Shown one piece after another: positions 52,310 to 60,425 of a DNA stretch of 64,000 nucleotides. The stretch spans positions 1 through 64,000 of the forward strand of contig NZ_JALMUV010000001.1 in assembly GCF_023155275.1 (NCBI RefSeq), given 5' to 3'. Within the stretch, counting starts at the first letter, position 1; each line of letters opens with the position of its first letter. The DNA comes from Streptomyces rhizoryzae. GTDB lineage: Bacteria > Actinomycetota > Actinomycetes > Streptomycetales > Streptomycetaceae. The notes below the pieces were generated by a model that had not been told where the DNA came from, did no database searches, and saw nothing but the letters and a program-made list of their open reading frames with translations. A program made the position numbers and the translations under genes.

Positions 52310-53473
52310 ATGCGATCTATCTGGAATGGGTCCATATCGTTTGGCCTGGTCACCATCCCGGTGAAGACCTACAGCGCCACCGACCGCACCTCCTCGGTCT
52401 CCTTCGTCCGCGTCCACGAGAAGGACGGCGCACCGATCCACTACCGCAAGATCTGCGAGCTGGACGGCGAGGAGGTGCCCAACGAGGAGGTCGGCAAGGG
52501 GTATCAGCCGCCCGGCGACGACACCGTCGTGCCGATCACCGACGAGGACCTGTCCCGGCTGCCGGTGCCGACCGCCAAGACCCTGGCGATCCTCTCCTTC
52601 GTGGACCCTTCCGAGATCGACCCGCTCCAGCTGGACAAGGCGTACTACCTCGGCCCGAACGGGGCGTCCGCGGTCCGCCCGTACACCCTGCTGCGGGAGG
52701 CGCTGGAGCACCACGAGAAGGTCGCGATCGGCAAGGTGGCGATGCGCGGCCGGGAGACCCTGGCGATGCTGCGGGCGCACGACGGGGCGCTGGTGATGCA
52801 CGCGCTGCTCTGGCCGGACCAGATCCGCTCGCCGGAAGGGATCGCGCCGGAGGACGTCCGGGTGCGCGAGAACGAGATGACGCTGGCCGAGACCCTGATG
52901 GACTCGCTCGGCGAACTGGATCCGGCCGAGCTGCACGACGACTACCGGGAGGCGGTGGAGGAGCTGGTCGCGGCCAAACGCGAGGGCGGCGTCCCGCCCG
53001 CCCCCGCCGCCACCACCGGTGCCCAGGTCATCGACCTGACCGCCGCCCTGGAGAAGAGCGTACGGGCCGCCCGCGGCGGCGCAGGGGCGGCCGGCCGGGA
53101 CGCGGCGGCCTCCGTCACCCCGCTCCGCGGCCGCGGCTCCGCCCGCACCGCGCCGGGGGCGAAGCAGAAGGCCGCCGACGAGGAGCCCGCCACCGGGACC
53201 GGCGGCCGGAAGACCACCGCGAAGGCGGCGGCGAAGACCTCGGCGAAGACCACCGCCAAGACCGCTGCCAAGACCGCTGCCAAGACCGCCGCCAAGTCCG
53301 CCGGGAAGGCACCCGCGAAGAGGACCGCGAAAGCGGGGGCGAAGGACGGGGCGAAGGCCACCGCCGGCGCGGACGCCAGGAAGGCCACCGGCCGCTCCTC
53401 CTCGTCCTCGTCCTCGTCCGGCAAGGCGGCAGCCAAGAAGCGGACCGGCACCAAGCGCTCCACCGCCTCCTGA
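52310..53473 (+). CDS. ku: DNA end-binding protein Ku with Lys/Ala-rich tail
   Basis: The product has 387 residues. The core (about 1-255) is a bacterial Ku (MRSIWNGSISFGLVTIP start, YLGPNG in the middle). Beyond it is a low-complexity tail of about 130 residues with repeated AKTAAKTAA/AKK units resembling histone H1 tails. Ku homodimers encircle DNA ends and recruit LigD polymerase; Lys-rich tails of some Ku proteins bind DNA directly. AAGGGG precedes ATG. Confidence 0.93.
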   Translation: MRSIWNGSISFGLVTIPVKTYSATDRTSSVSFVRVHEKDGAPIHYRKICELDGEEVPNEEVGKGYQPPGDDTVVPITDEDLSRLPVPTAKTLAILSFVDPSEIDPLQLDKAYYLGPNGASAVRPYTLLREALEHHEKVAIGKVAMRGRETLAMLRAHDGALVMHALLWPDQIRSPEGIAPEDVRVRENEMTLAETLMDSLGELDPAELHDDYREAVEELVAAKREGGVPPAPAATTGAQVIDLTAALEKSVRAARGGAGAAGRDAAASVTPLRGRGSARTAPGAKQKAADEEPATGTGGRKTTAKAAAKTSAKTTAKTAAKTAAKTAAKSAGKAPAKRTAKAGAKDGAKATAGADARKATGRSSSSSSSSGKAAAKKRTGTKRSTAS

Positions 53474-53502
53474 CGCGCTCCCGCCGGCCCCCGCCCGTCG
53501 CA

Positions 53503-53508
53503 TAGGGT
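53503..53508 (+). promoter_or_regulatory. -10 box TAGGGT for a leaderless S4 gene
   Basis: TAGGGT, six bases, then ATG at 53515; no ribosome site. Confidence 0.6.
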
Positions 53509-53514
53509 CGCAGC

Positions 53515-53919
53515 ATGGCTTCAGACGAGGGGATGACGACCGCCCGGGTCGACAGCTGGATCTGGTCGGTGCGGCTCACCAAGACGCGCTCGGCGGCCGC
53601 GGCGGCCTGCCGGGCCGGGCACGTCCGCGTCAACGGGGAGCGGGTGAAGCCGGCCCACGCGGTCCGGGCCGGGGACGAGGTGCGGCTGCGGTACGCCGGC
53701 CGGGAGCGCGTCGTGGTGGTGGCCCGGCTGCTCCGCAAGCGGGTGGGCGCCCCGGTCGCCGTCGAGTGCTACGTCGACAACAGCCCGCCGGAGCCGCCGC
53801 GCGAGCAGATCCCGGTCATCGCCGTACGGGACCGCGGCGCGGGCCGCCCCACCAAGCGCGATCGCCGCGAACTGGACCAGCTGCGCGGCCGGCCCGGCGG
53901 GGGGCCGGACACCCCCTAG
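53515..53919 (+). CDS. S4-domain RNA-binding protein (Hsp15 type)
   Basis: The product has 134 residues. The S4 domain (about 9-70) is recognisable from RVDSWIWSVRLTKTRSAAAAAC and AGHVRVNGERVKPAHAV. Hsp15 binds stalled 50S subunits carrying nascent chain. The C-terminus is Pro/Arg-rich. Its TAG is followed at once by the TAG of the convergent gene (shared TAGCTA). Confidence 0.88.
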   Translation: MASDEGMTTARVDSWIWSVRLTKTRSAAAAACRAGHVRVNGERVKPAHAVRAGDEVRLRYAGRERVVVVARLLRKRVGAPVAVECYVDNSPPEPPREQIPVIAVRDRGAGRPTKRDRRELDQLRGRPGGGPDTP

Positions 53920-54387
53920 CTAGGGAGTGTCCTCGGGCAGCGCGTCCAGGTAGACCCACCGGCCGTCCTCGCGGACGAAGCGGCTGTGCTCCTCCTGGCT
54001 GCCGGGGCGGCCGTGCGCGGTGTAGTCGGCCCGGAAGGCGACCGTGCCCTCGTCGTGGAAGGCGCTGCCGCCGGTCGTGGAGAGGATCGTCAGGCCGGTC
54101 CAGCGCAGGGCCGGATCGAGGTCGAGGGCCGGCGGGCGGGTCGTGGAGTGCCAGCTGCGGAGCAGGTAGGCGGTGTCGCCGACGGCGAAGGCGCTGTAGC
54201 GGGAGCGCATCAGGCGCTCGGGGCCGGGGGCGGCGGCGCGGCCCTGGTGGAAGGGGGCGCAGCACTCCCCGTAGCGCGCCTCGCGGCCGCACGGGCAGGG
54301 GGAGTTCTCGGTGACCGCGGGCCGGGCGGTGGACTGTGGCCGCGTGCGCCGTCCGGTGGTGCGCGGCGGCTTCCTGGAGTGTGACAC
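53920..54387 (-). CDS. YchJ-family protein with SEC-C-type Cys motif
   Basis: The product has about 155 residues. An N-terminal Cys cluster (CPCGREARYGECC) of the SEC-C type, then the YchJ core (MRSRYSAFAVGDTAYLLRSWHSTTRP; 20 residues at a time) with RW and FHDEG motifs. Function is not known; the metal is probably zinc. The GTG at 54387 follows CACAAT by six bases, a weaker leaderless pattern; earlier frame starts are less likely. Confidence 0.85.
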   Translation of the reverse strand: MSHSRKPPRTTGRRTRPQSTARPAVTENSPCPCGREARYGECCAPFHQGRAAAPGPERLMRSRYSAFAVGDTAYLLRSWHSTTRPPALDLDPALRWTGLTILSTTGGSAFHDEGTVAFRADYTAHGRPGSQEEHSRFVREDGRWVYLDALPEDTP

Positions 54388-54570
54388 CCCACGATTGTGC
54401 CGGTCGGGGCGGGTGCGGCGGGCGGCGGGCCGGGCGGGCCCGGCAGCCCTCTCGGCCGTTTGGGCGATTTCCACGATAAATACGCCATTTGCGGCTTTTC
54501 ATGGCTTGATACCGGAGGTGAGGCTGGAAGAACTCACGGTGACCGTCCCCACACCCAGGAGAGAACCCTC

Positions 54571-54765
54571 ATGATTCTGTCCATTTCCGGCGTCGTCCTG
54601 CTCGGTGTCATCGTCTTCCTCTTCTTCCGCAAGGACGGCCTCAAGTTGTCCCACGCGCTGGTCTGCGCGCTCTTCGGGTTCTACCTCGCGGGCTCGGCCA
54701 TCGCGCCCAGCATCAAGGCCGGCGGCGCCAGCCTGGCCAGCCTGCTGGGCGGGATCAAGCTCTAG
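54571..54765 (+). CDS. small two-segment membrane protein
   Basis: The product has 64 residues: one hydrophobic segment at 3-18, a short basic turn (FRKDGLK), a second at 28-48, and a small tail. AGGAGAG lies before the ATG in an AT-rich leader (54470-54560). It precedes the TraB/FtsK-like gene by 94 bp, as similar small membrane proteins do in Streptomyces chromosomes and plasmids. A role as a partner in the membrane is inferred. Confidence 0.75.
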   Translation: MILSISGVVLLGVIVFLFFRKDGLKLSHALVCALFGFYLAGSAIAPSIKAGGASLASLLGGIKL

Positions 54766-54859
54766 GGGGTGTCCGCCCGGCGCACGCGCCCGGGACCCCC
54801 GCCCCGGCTCGCCGCCCACGAGCCGGCCCGCCGCCCGTACGACCCCCTGGAGGCACGCC

Positions 54860-56515
54860 GTGGCCCGGCGCCCCCTGCCCCGCATCCTCACCGGCAACGC
54901 CCTGACCAGCAGCGCGCCGATCGCGCGCGGCCGCGAACTGGCGCGGACCGCGGCCGACGGCGCGACCGATGTGCTCCACCCGCTGATCACCGTCAGCCGG
55001 GGCCTGCGCCGGCTGGCGGTGGCCGGGCGGGGGCGCTGGGCCGCCACGCCCAAGGAGCGGCGCGGGCCGCTGTGCTTCCTGGCCGCCGCCGGGGCGCTCA
55101 CCGTGGCCCTCGTCCCGTACGGGCCGCTGCTGGCGGTGGTCGCGGTGCTGGCCGCGGCGGGCTGGACGGGCCGGGACCGGCCGGCGCCGCCCTCGGAGGG
55201 CCCGGACGAGGCGGAGACCGGTCGGCTGCGGGCGCTCTACGACGCGCTGGTCCCGCACTTCTCCGCCGAGGGCGACCCCGCTCCGCTGTACGCCCACGAC
55301 GGCGACTGGCAGCGGGCCCTGAGCGAGTACGTCTTCGACGGCGACGGGCGGCTCACCCGGCTGCACCTGGCGTACCCGCCGTACTTCCCCGACGGCGAGG
55401 ACGGCGCCCGGGCCCGCGTCGAGCAGTTGCTGGCCGCCAAGTGCGGGCGCGGCCGGGAGTACCGCTTCGCCTGGGACGAGGAGGCCAACCAGCTGGTCAT
55501 GACGGTGCTCGGGCCGCTGCCGGCGGACCTCGCCGCGCAGCGCTTCGTGACCGCGCCGGGCGAGACGGTGCTCGGCTTCACCGACCCCGACTCCGTCCAG
55601 CGGACCCTGCCGGTGGCCGGTGCGGAGGGCGGTACCCGGGACGTGCCGCCGGTGGTGTGGCGCACCGGCCGGCGGTCCACCGAGCCGCACCTGCTGGCGG
55701 TGGGGCAGCCGGGGGCCGGCGGGACGACGCTGCTGCGGTCGATCGCGCTCCAGGCGCTGCGGCACGGCGAGGTGCTGGTGATCGACGGCGGCGGCACCGG
55801 CGAGTTCGGGTGCCTGGCCGGGCGGCGCGGGGTCCTGGCCGTGGAGAGCGGGCTGGCGGGGGCGCTGGCGGCGCTGGAGTGGGCGGCGCACGAGACCGAG
55901 CGGCGGCTGGTGGCCGCCAACCGGGCGCAGCAGTCCGGGCGGCCCGCGCCGGCGGACGCCCGGCGGCCGCTGTGGATCCTCGCCGACCGGCTGACCGCGC
56001 TGTCGCACCTGGCGGCGGTGGAGGGCCGGGACGACCCCCAGCGGCTGCTCCAGGTGCCGCTGCGGCACGGCCGGGCGGCGCAGGTGACGGTGGCGGTGGC
56101 CGACCAGTTCGAGACCGCCGAGCTGCTGAGCGATCCGGTGCGGGCCCTGACCCGGGCCCGGGTGGTGCTGGGCCCGGCCACTGCCGAGGAGATCCGCGCG
56201 GTGCTCGGGGCGCCCGCGCCCACCACTCCGCTCCCCCAGGTGCCGCCGGGCCGCGGTTACGCCCGGCTGGGTACCGGCCCGGTACTGCGCCTCCAGGTGC
56301 CCGCGACCCCGGACCCGTACGACGAGGCGGCCGGCGCCGCGCACCGCAAGGCCGTACTGGCCCTGCTCCCGGAGCGGACGGCGCCGGACGGCGCGGAGCG
56401 GGCGGGGGCCCCGGCCGGTCCTCAGGACGCGGCGGCGCCGGCGGACGCGCCGGTGACCGGGGCGCGGCCGGTGTCCCTGGCCAAGCCGGGGGCCGACGGG
56501 CCGGCGGCCGGCTGA
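54860..56515 (+). CDS. degenerate TraB/FtsK-like ATPase
   Basis: The product has 551 residues. A membrane segment pair (about 70-102), a middle domain, then a P-loop-like domain of the FtsK/TraB family. The Walker A-like loop reads GQPGAGGT (282-289), so the catalytic Lys is replaced by Gly; Walker B (EVLVIDGGG) is present. Close relatives in Streptomyces chromosomes share this oddity. It may act as a structural paralogue of septal DNA translocators, not a motor. GTG start with GGAGG. Confidence 0.75.
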   Translation: MARRPLPRILTGNALTSSAPIARGRELARTAADGATDVLHPLITVSRGLRRLAVAGRGRWAATPKERRGPLCFLAAAGALTVALVPYGPLLAVVAVLAAAGWTGRDRPAPPSEGPDEAETGRLRALYDALVPHFSAEGDPAPLYAHDGDWQRALSEYVFDGDGRLTRLHLAYPPYFPDGEDGARARVEQLLAAKCGRGREYRFAWDEEANQLVMTVLGPLPADLAAQRFVTAPGETVLGFTDPDSVQRTLPVAGAEGGTRDVPPVVWRTGRRSTEPHLLAVGQPGAGGTTLLRSIALQALRHGEVLVIDGGGTGEFGCLAGRRGVLAVESGLAGALAALEWAAHETERRLVAANRAQQSGRPAPADARRPLWILADRLTALSHLAAVEGRDDPQRLLQVPLRHGRAAQVTVAVADQFETAELLSDPVRALTRARVVLGPATAEEIRAVLGAPAPTTPLPQVPPGRGYARLGTGPVLRLQVPATPDPYDEAAGAAHRKAVLALLPERTAPDGAERAGAPAGPQDAAAPADAPVTGARPVSLAKPGADGPAAG

Positions 56516-56524
56516 CGGCGGCCG

Positions 56525-58033
56525 TCAGGCCACGAACGCGTGCGGGGCGCCGGCCTCGGCCGGCGCGACACCGGTGGCCACCAGCTGCGCGGCGCGGGCC
56601 AGCCGGACCACGGCCTCGTCGGCGACCGCGCCGCTGACCGTGAACGGCAGCCGTACGAAGCCCTCGAAGGCGCCGTCGACGCCGAACCGCGGCCCGGACG
56701 GGACGCGCACCCCGAGCCGCTCCCCCGCCTCGGCGATCCGGGAGCCGGAGAGCCCGCCGGTGCGGGTCCAGAGGGTCAGGCCGCCGCGCGGGACGCTGAA
56801 CTCCCAGTCGGGCAGGTGCCGCCGGAGCGCCCCGACGATCGCGTCGCGGTTCTCGCGGGCCTGCTCGCGGCGGATCGCGACGGCCTCCTCCCAGCCGCCG
56901 TTCGCCAGCAGCGAGGCGATGGCGAGCTGTTCCAGGACGGGCGAGCCGAGGTCGGAGTAGGCGCGGGCGGCGACCAGGCTGCGGATGATGTCGGGCGCGG
57001 CCCGCACCCAGCCGATCCGCATCCCGGCCCAGAACGCCTTGCTGGCGGAACCGACGGTGATGACCGCGCTGCCCGCGGGGTCGAACGCGCAGACCGGACG
57101 CGGGAGTTCGGTGTCCGGGTCGAGCACGATCTCGGTCATGGTCTCGTCGACGACCAGCAGCGTGCCTGCCGAGCGGGCGGCGTCCACCAGGCGGCGGCGC
57201 TGGTCCTCGGTGGCGAGGGTGCCGGTGGGGTTGTGGAAGTCCGCGACGACATACGCCATCCGGGGCGCGGCGTCGCGCATCACCTGGCGCCAGACCGGGA
57301 GGTCCCAGCCCGTCAGCCGCTCACCGAGCGCCACCGGGACGAGCCGGGCACCGGCGTCCCGCATCAGCTGGAGGATGTTGGCGTACGAGGGCGAGTCGAC
57401 GGCGACCCGTTCGCCGGGGCCGGTGCAGAGCCGGCAGATGGCGGCGACCGCGCCCATCGCGCCGGTGGTGACCATGATCTGCTCCGGCATGGTCGGTATG
57501 CCGCGGGCGGTGTAGCGGTCGGCGAGGGCCTGCCGCAGGACCGGCAGACCGGCCGGGTAGTCGCCGTGGGTGTGGGCGTAGAGCGGCAGATCGGCCATGG
57601 CGCCCTGGACGGCGCGGGTGAGCCAGGGCTCGGGGGCGGGCAGGGCGGCGCAGCCGAGGTCGATCATCGAGCCGGCGGCCTCCGGCGGGAGCGGTTCCAG
57701 GCCGCGGGTGGGGAGCGGGTTGCCGGCCGGGACGGCGGTCCAGCTGCCCGAGCCGCGGCGGGACTCCAGGAACCCCTCGGCGCGCAGCGCCTCGTAGGCG
57801 GCGGCGACGGTGGTGCGGCTGACGCCGACCGCGGCGGCCAGTTCGCGCTCGGCGGGGAGGCGGGCGGCCACCGGCACCCGGCCTTCGAGGACGAGCAGGC
57901 GGACGCCGTCGGCGAGGCCGCGGTAGGCGGGCAACTTCCGCCCGTTGGCGGTGAGTTCGGCGGCCCGCGGATCCTGCGACCGGAGCAGCCGGGCGAGCTG
58001 GGGCGCCCCTACCGCGGAGGTCCACTGCGCCAT
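56525..58033 (-). CDS. MocR-family regulator (YczR-like, GntR-aminotransferase fusion)
   Basis: The product has 502 residues. A winged helix of the GntR type (about 35-100, LPAERELAAAVGVSRTTVAAAY) is joined to a PLP aminotransferase-like domain (120-480) with the PLP Lys at about 332 (VGSASKAFWAGMRIGW). It divergently faces a YczE-like membrane protein, which is the gene arrangement of YczR in other bacteria. It binds PLP and regulates that gene. Its stop is nine bases from that of the convergent ATPase. Confidence 0.9.
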   Translation of the reverse strand: MAQWTSAVGAPQLARLLRSQDPRAAELTANGRKLPAYRGLADGVRLLVLEGRVPVAARLPAERELAAAVGVSRTTVAAAYEALRAEGFLESRRGSGSWTAVPAGNPLPTRGLEPLPPEAAGSMIDLGCAALPAPEPWLTRAVQGAMADLPLYAHTHGDYPAGLPVLRQALADRYTARGIPTMPEQIMVTTGAMGAVAAICRLCTGPGERVAVDSPSYANILQLMRDAGARLVPVALGERLTGWDLPVWRQVMRDAAPRMAYVVADFHNPTGTLATEDQRRRLVDAARSAGTLLVVDETMTEIVLDPDTELPRPVCAFDPAGSAVITVGSASKAFWAGMRIGWVRAAPDIIRSLVAARAYSDLGSPVLEQLAIASLLANGGWEEAVAIRREQARENRDAIVGALRRHLPDWEFSVPRGGLTLWTRTGGLSGSRIAEAGERLGVRVPSGPRFGVDGAFEGFVRLPFTVSGAVADEAVVRLARAAQLVATGVAPAEAGAPHAFVA

Positions 58034-58037
58034 GAAG

Positions 58038-58112
58038 ATCAGTCCACCTTCCCCGAATTGGCTCTACTTCCGGAGCCGGAACACGCCACATGGTGACACG
58101 CACCAGTCCAAT
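58038..58112. promoter_or_regulatory. YczR-like operator region
   Basis: Copies of an ATTGGACT-like half-site: AGTCCACC (58041), ATTGGCTC (58057) and AGTCCAAT (58105), arranged in both orientations between the divergent regulator and YczE-like gene. The pattern resembles direct/inverted repeats reported for MocR regulators. Confidence 0.55.
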
Positions 58113-58134
58113 CCCGCCAGAAGGGGGAAGCGTC

Positions 58135-58818
58135 GTGTCCGTCACCCAAGGGTCCACCGGGCCGCGGCCGCACCTGCCGCGCCGGCTCGTCCAGCTCTAC
58201 CTGGGGCTGGTGCTGTACGGCGTCAGCATGGGCCTGATGGTCCGCGCCGGGCTGGGCCTGGAACCGTGGAGCGTGCTCAACCAGGGCATCGCGCGCCACA
58301 CCGGGCTGACGATCGGCACCGTGACGATCGTCACGGGGGCGCTGATCCTGCTGCTGTGGATCCCGCTGCGGCAGCGCCCGGGCCTGGGCACGGTCTCCAA
58401 CGTGGTGATCCTCGGACTCGTCATGGACGGGACGCTGGCGCTGGTGCCCCCGCTGCACGCGCTGGCCGTCCGCATCCCGCTGCTGGTCTGCGCGGTCCTG
58501 CTCAACGGGGCCGCCACCGGCCTCTACATCACCGCCCGCTTCGGCCCGGGTCCCCGGGACGGCCTGATGACCGGGCTGCACCTGCGCACCGGCCGCCCGG
58601 TCCGGCTGGTGCGGACCTGCATCGAGGTGACGGTGCTGGCGGCGGGCTTCCTGCTCGGCGGCTCCCTCGGCGCCGGCACGGTGGTGTACGCGCTGGCCAT
58701 CGGGCCGCTGGCGCAGTTCTTCCTCCGCCGGTTCGCGATCCCGGGGCTGCCGGAGCGGCCGTCCCCCGTGGTGGCCCGCTCCGGCTCGTCACCCGAGCGC
58801 GCGATACTGCGGGAGTGA
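58135..58818 (+). CDS. YczE-like membrane protein
   Basis: The product has 227 residues and five or six membrane segments. The phrase LYGVSMGLMVRAGLGLEPWSVLNQG and GPGPRDGLMTGLHLRTG are typical of the YczE/YitT family controlled by YczR. It is probably a transporter of a small molecule related to vitamin B6 or amino acids; this is not proven. GTG start with GGGGGAAG. It overlaps the phosphodiesterase gene by four bases. Confidence 0.85.
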   Translation: MSVTQGSTGPRPHLPRRLVQLYLGLVLYGVSMGLMVRAGLGLEPWSVLNQGIARHTGLTIGTVTIVTGALILLLWIPLRQRPGLGTVSNVVILGLVMDGTLALVPPLHALAVRIPLLVCAVLLNGAATGLYITARFGPGPRDGLMTGLHLRTGRPVRLVRTCIEVTVLAAGFLLGGSLGAGTVVYALAIGPLAQFFLRRFAIPGLPERPSPVVARSGSSPERAILRE

Positions 58819-59627
58819 GCACCGCGATACGCCTCCGCCACCCCTATCTCGACCATCCCGGCCCGCTGCCCTTCGCCCACCGCGGCGGGACCGCGGACGG
58901 CCTGGAGAACACCGCCGCCGCCTTCCGCCGCGCGGTCGGCCTGGGCTACCGCTATCTGGAGACCGATGTGCACGCCACGTCGGACGGCGCCCTGGTCGCC
59001 TTCCACGACGCGACGCTGGACCGGGTCACCGACTCCCGGGGCGCGCTGGCCGACCTGCCGCTGCGGGCGGTCCGCCGGGCCCGGGTCGCCGGGCGGGAGC
59101 CGCTGCCGCTGTTCGAGGAGCTGCTGGAGGAGTTCCCCGAGGCCCGCTGGAACGTGGACCTCAAGGCGGAGGCCGCGCTGGAACCGCTGCTGGACCTGCT
59201 GCGCCGCACCGGCGCCTGGGACCGGGTCTGCGTCGGCTCGTTCTCCGAGGCCCGGGTGGCCCGGGCGCAGCGGCTGGCGGGCGGCCGGATGGCCAGTTCG
59301 CTGGGCACCCGCGGGGTGGCCGGGCTGCGGCTGCGCTCCTACGGGCGCGGGGCGGTGCCGCTGGACCGCCTGCTGGGCGCGGCGGTGCGCCGCAACGCGG
59401 TCTGCGTCCAGATCCCCGAACGCCACTCCGGTCTGCGGGTGGTCGACCCGCTGCTGCTGCGCGCCGCGCACGCGCTGGGCATGCAGGTCCACGTCTGGAC
59501 GGTCAACGACCCGGCCCGGATGGCGGCCCTGTTGGACCTCGGCGTGGACGGCATCATGACCGACCACCTGGAGACGCTGCGCACGGTGCTGACCGAGCGG
59601 GGCTGCTGGGTCCCGTCGGGTCCGTGA
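58815..59627 (+). CDS. glycerophosphodiester phosphodiesterase
   Basis: The product has 270 residues. GDPD motifs: AHRGG near residue 18, ETDVHATSDGALVAFHD (metal and acid-base residues), VDLKAE in the middle and VWTVND near the end. It has no signal peptide, so it cleaves cytosolic glycerophosphodiesters to glycerol-3-phosphate and alcohol. It overlaps the YczE-like gene by four bases (GTGA) and will be under the same YczR-type control. Confidence 0.92.
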   Translation: MSTAIRLRHPYLDHPGPLPFAHRGGTADGLENTAAAFRRAVGLGYRYLETDVHATSDGALVAFHDATLDRVTDSRGALADLPLRAVRRARVAGREPLPLFEELLEEFPEARWNVDLKAEAALEPLLDLLRRTGAWDRVCVGSFSEARVARAQRLAGGRMASSLGTRGVAGLRLRSYGRGAVPLDRLLGAAVRRNAVCVQIPERHSGLRVVDPLLLRAAHALGMQVHVWTVNDPARMAALLDLGVDGIMTDHLETLRTVLTERGCWVPSGP

Positions 59628-59851
59628 GCACCGGCGCGCGGGCGGCCGGCCGTCCCGACACCTGACCGGATTTAGCCCTTCGGCGTGCGGGGCGGTAGTG
59701 TACGCCCTTGGCTCACCGGACGGACCGTTACTGCGCGCTCAACTCCGTGAGGCGCTGGGTGACATCTGCTGCCAGATGTGACAAACCGGGCGTTGGTGGG
59801 TACAACAAGGGGCGGCACGACGGGCGACGCAGGCGACGCATGTCCCATGAC

Positions 59852-59878
59852 GGGAATCTTCACCGCCGACCGGACGTT
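59852..59878 (+). promoter_or_regulatory. SigR-type promoter for rbpA
   Basis: GGGAAT, exactly 18 bases, then GTT: the SigR (thiol-oxidative stress) consensus. It lies 61 bases before the rbpA start. S. coelicolor rbpA is known to have a SigR promoter. The rest of 59628-59851 has an AT-richer TAGTGT at about 59694 that may be a second start site. Confidence 0.85.
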
Positions 59879-59939
59879 GACCGGATGACGACGACAGCGA
59901 CACCTGTCCTGTGGGCGACAAGCCCGGGAGGCACGATTC

Positions 59940-60317
59940 ATGAGTGAGCGAGCTCTCCGCGGCACGCGCCTCGTGGTGACCAGCTACGAGACCGACCGCG
60001 GCATCGACCTGGCCCCGCGCCAGGCGGTGGAGTACGCATGCCAGAACGGACATCGTTTTGAGATGCCGTTCTCGGTCGAGGCCGAGATTCCGCCGGAGTG
60101 GGAGTGCAAGGTTTGCGGTGCGCCCTCCCTCCTGGTGGATGGCGATGGCCCTGAGGAGAAGAAGGGCAAGCCCGCGCGTACGCACTGGGACATGCTCATG
60201 GAGCGGCGGACCCGCGAGGAGTTGGAGGAGGTGCTGGCCGAGCGGCTGGCCGTCCTGCGCTCCGGCACCATGAACATCGCTGTGCATCCGCGCGACAGCA
60301 ACCGCAAGTCCGCCTGA
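59940..60317 (+). CDS. rbpA: RNA polymerase-binding protein RbpA
   Basis: The product has 125 residues. RbpA's central zinc-like fold (YACQNGHRFEMPF and WECKVCGAPS) is present, then the basic linker and sigma-binding helix (THWDMLMERRTREELEEVL). It binds the principal sigma factor and RNA polymerase, raises transcription and rifampicin tolerance. GGGAGG precedes ATG. A 20-bp hairpin follows. Confidence 0.97.
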   Translation: MSERALRGTRLVVTSYETDRGIDLAPRQAVEYACQNGHRFEMPFSVEAEIPPEWECKVCGAPSLLVDGDGPEEKKGKPARTHWDMLMERRTREELEEVLAERLAVLRSGTMNIAVHPRDSNRKSA

Positions 60318-60341
60318 CGGCGGCCGAAGCCGAGCGGCTGT

Positions 60342-60385
60342 GAGAAGGGCCGGGGCCACCGATTCCGGTGGCCCCGGCCCTTCTC
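60342..60385. terminator. 20-bp perfect terminator between rbpA and fxsA
   Basis: A perfect 20-bp stem (60342-60361 with 60366-60385) and ATTC loop serve both convergent genes. Confidence 0.95.
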
Positions 60386-60425
60386 GTGCGTTCCCGGCCC
60401 GGTGCGCCGGGGCCGGTGCGGGTCG

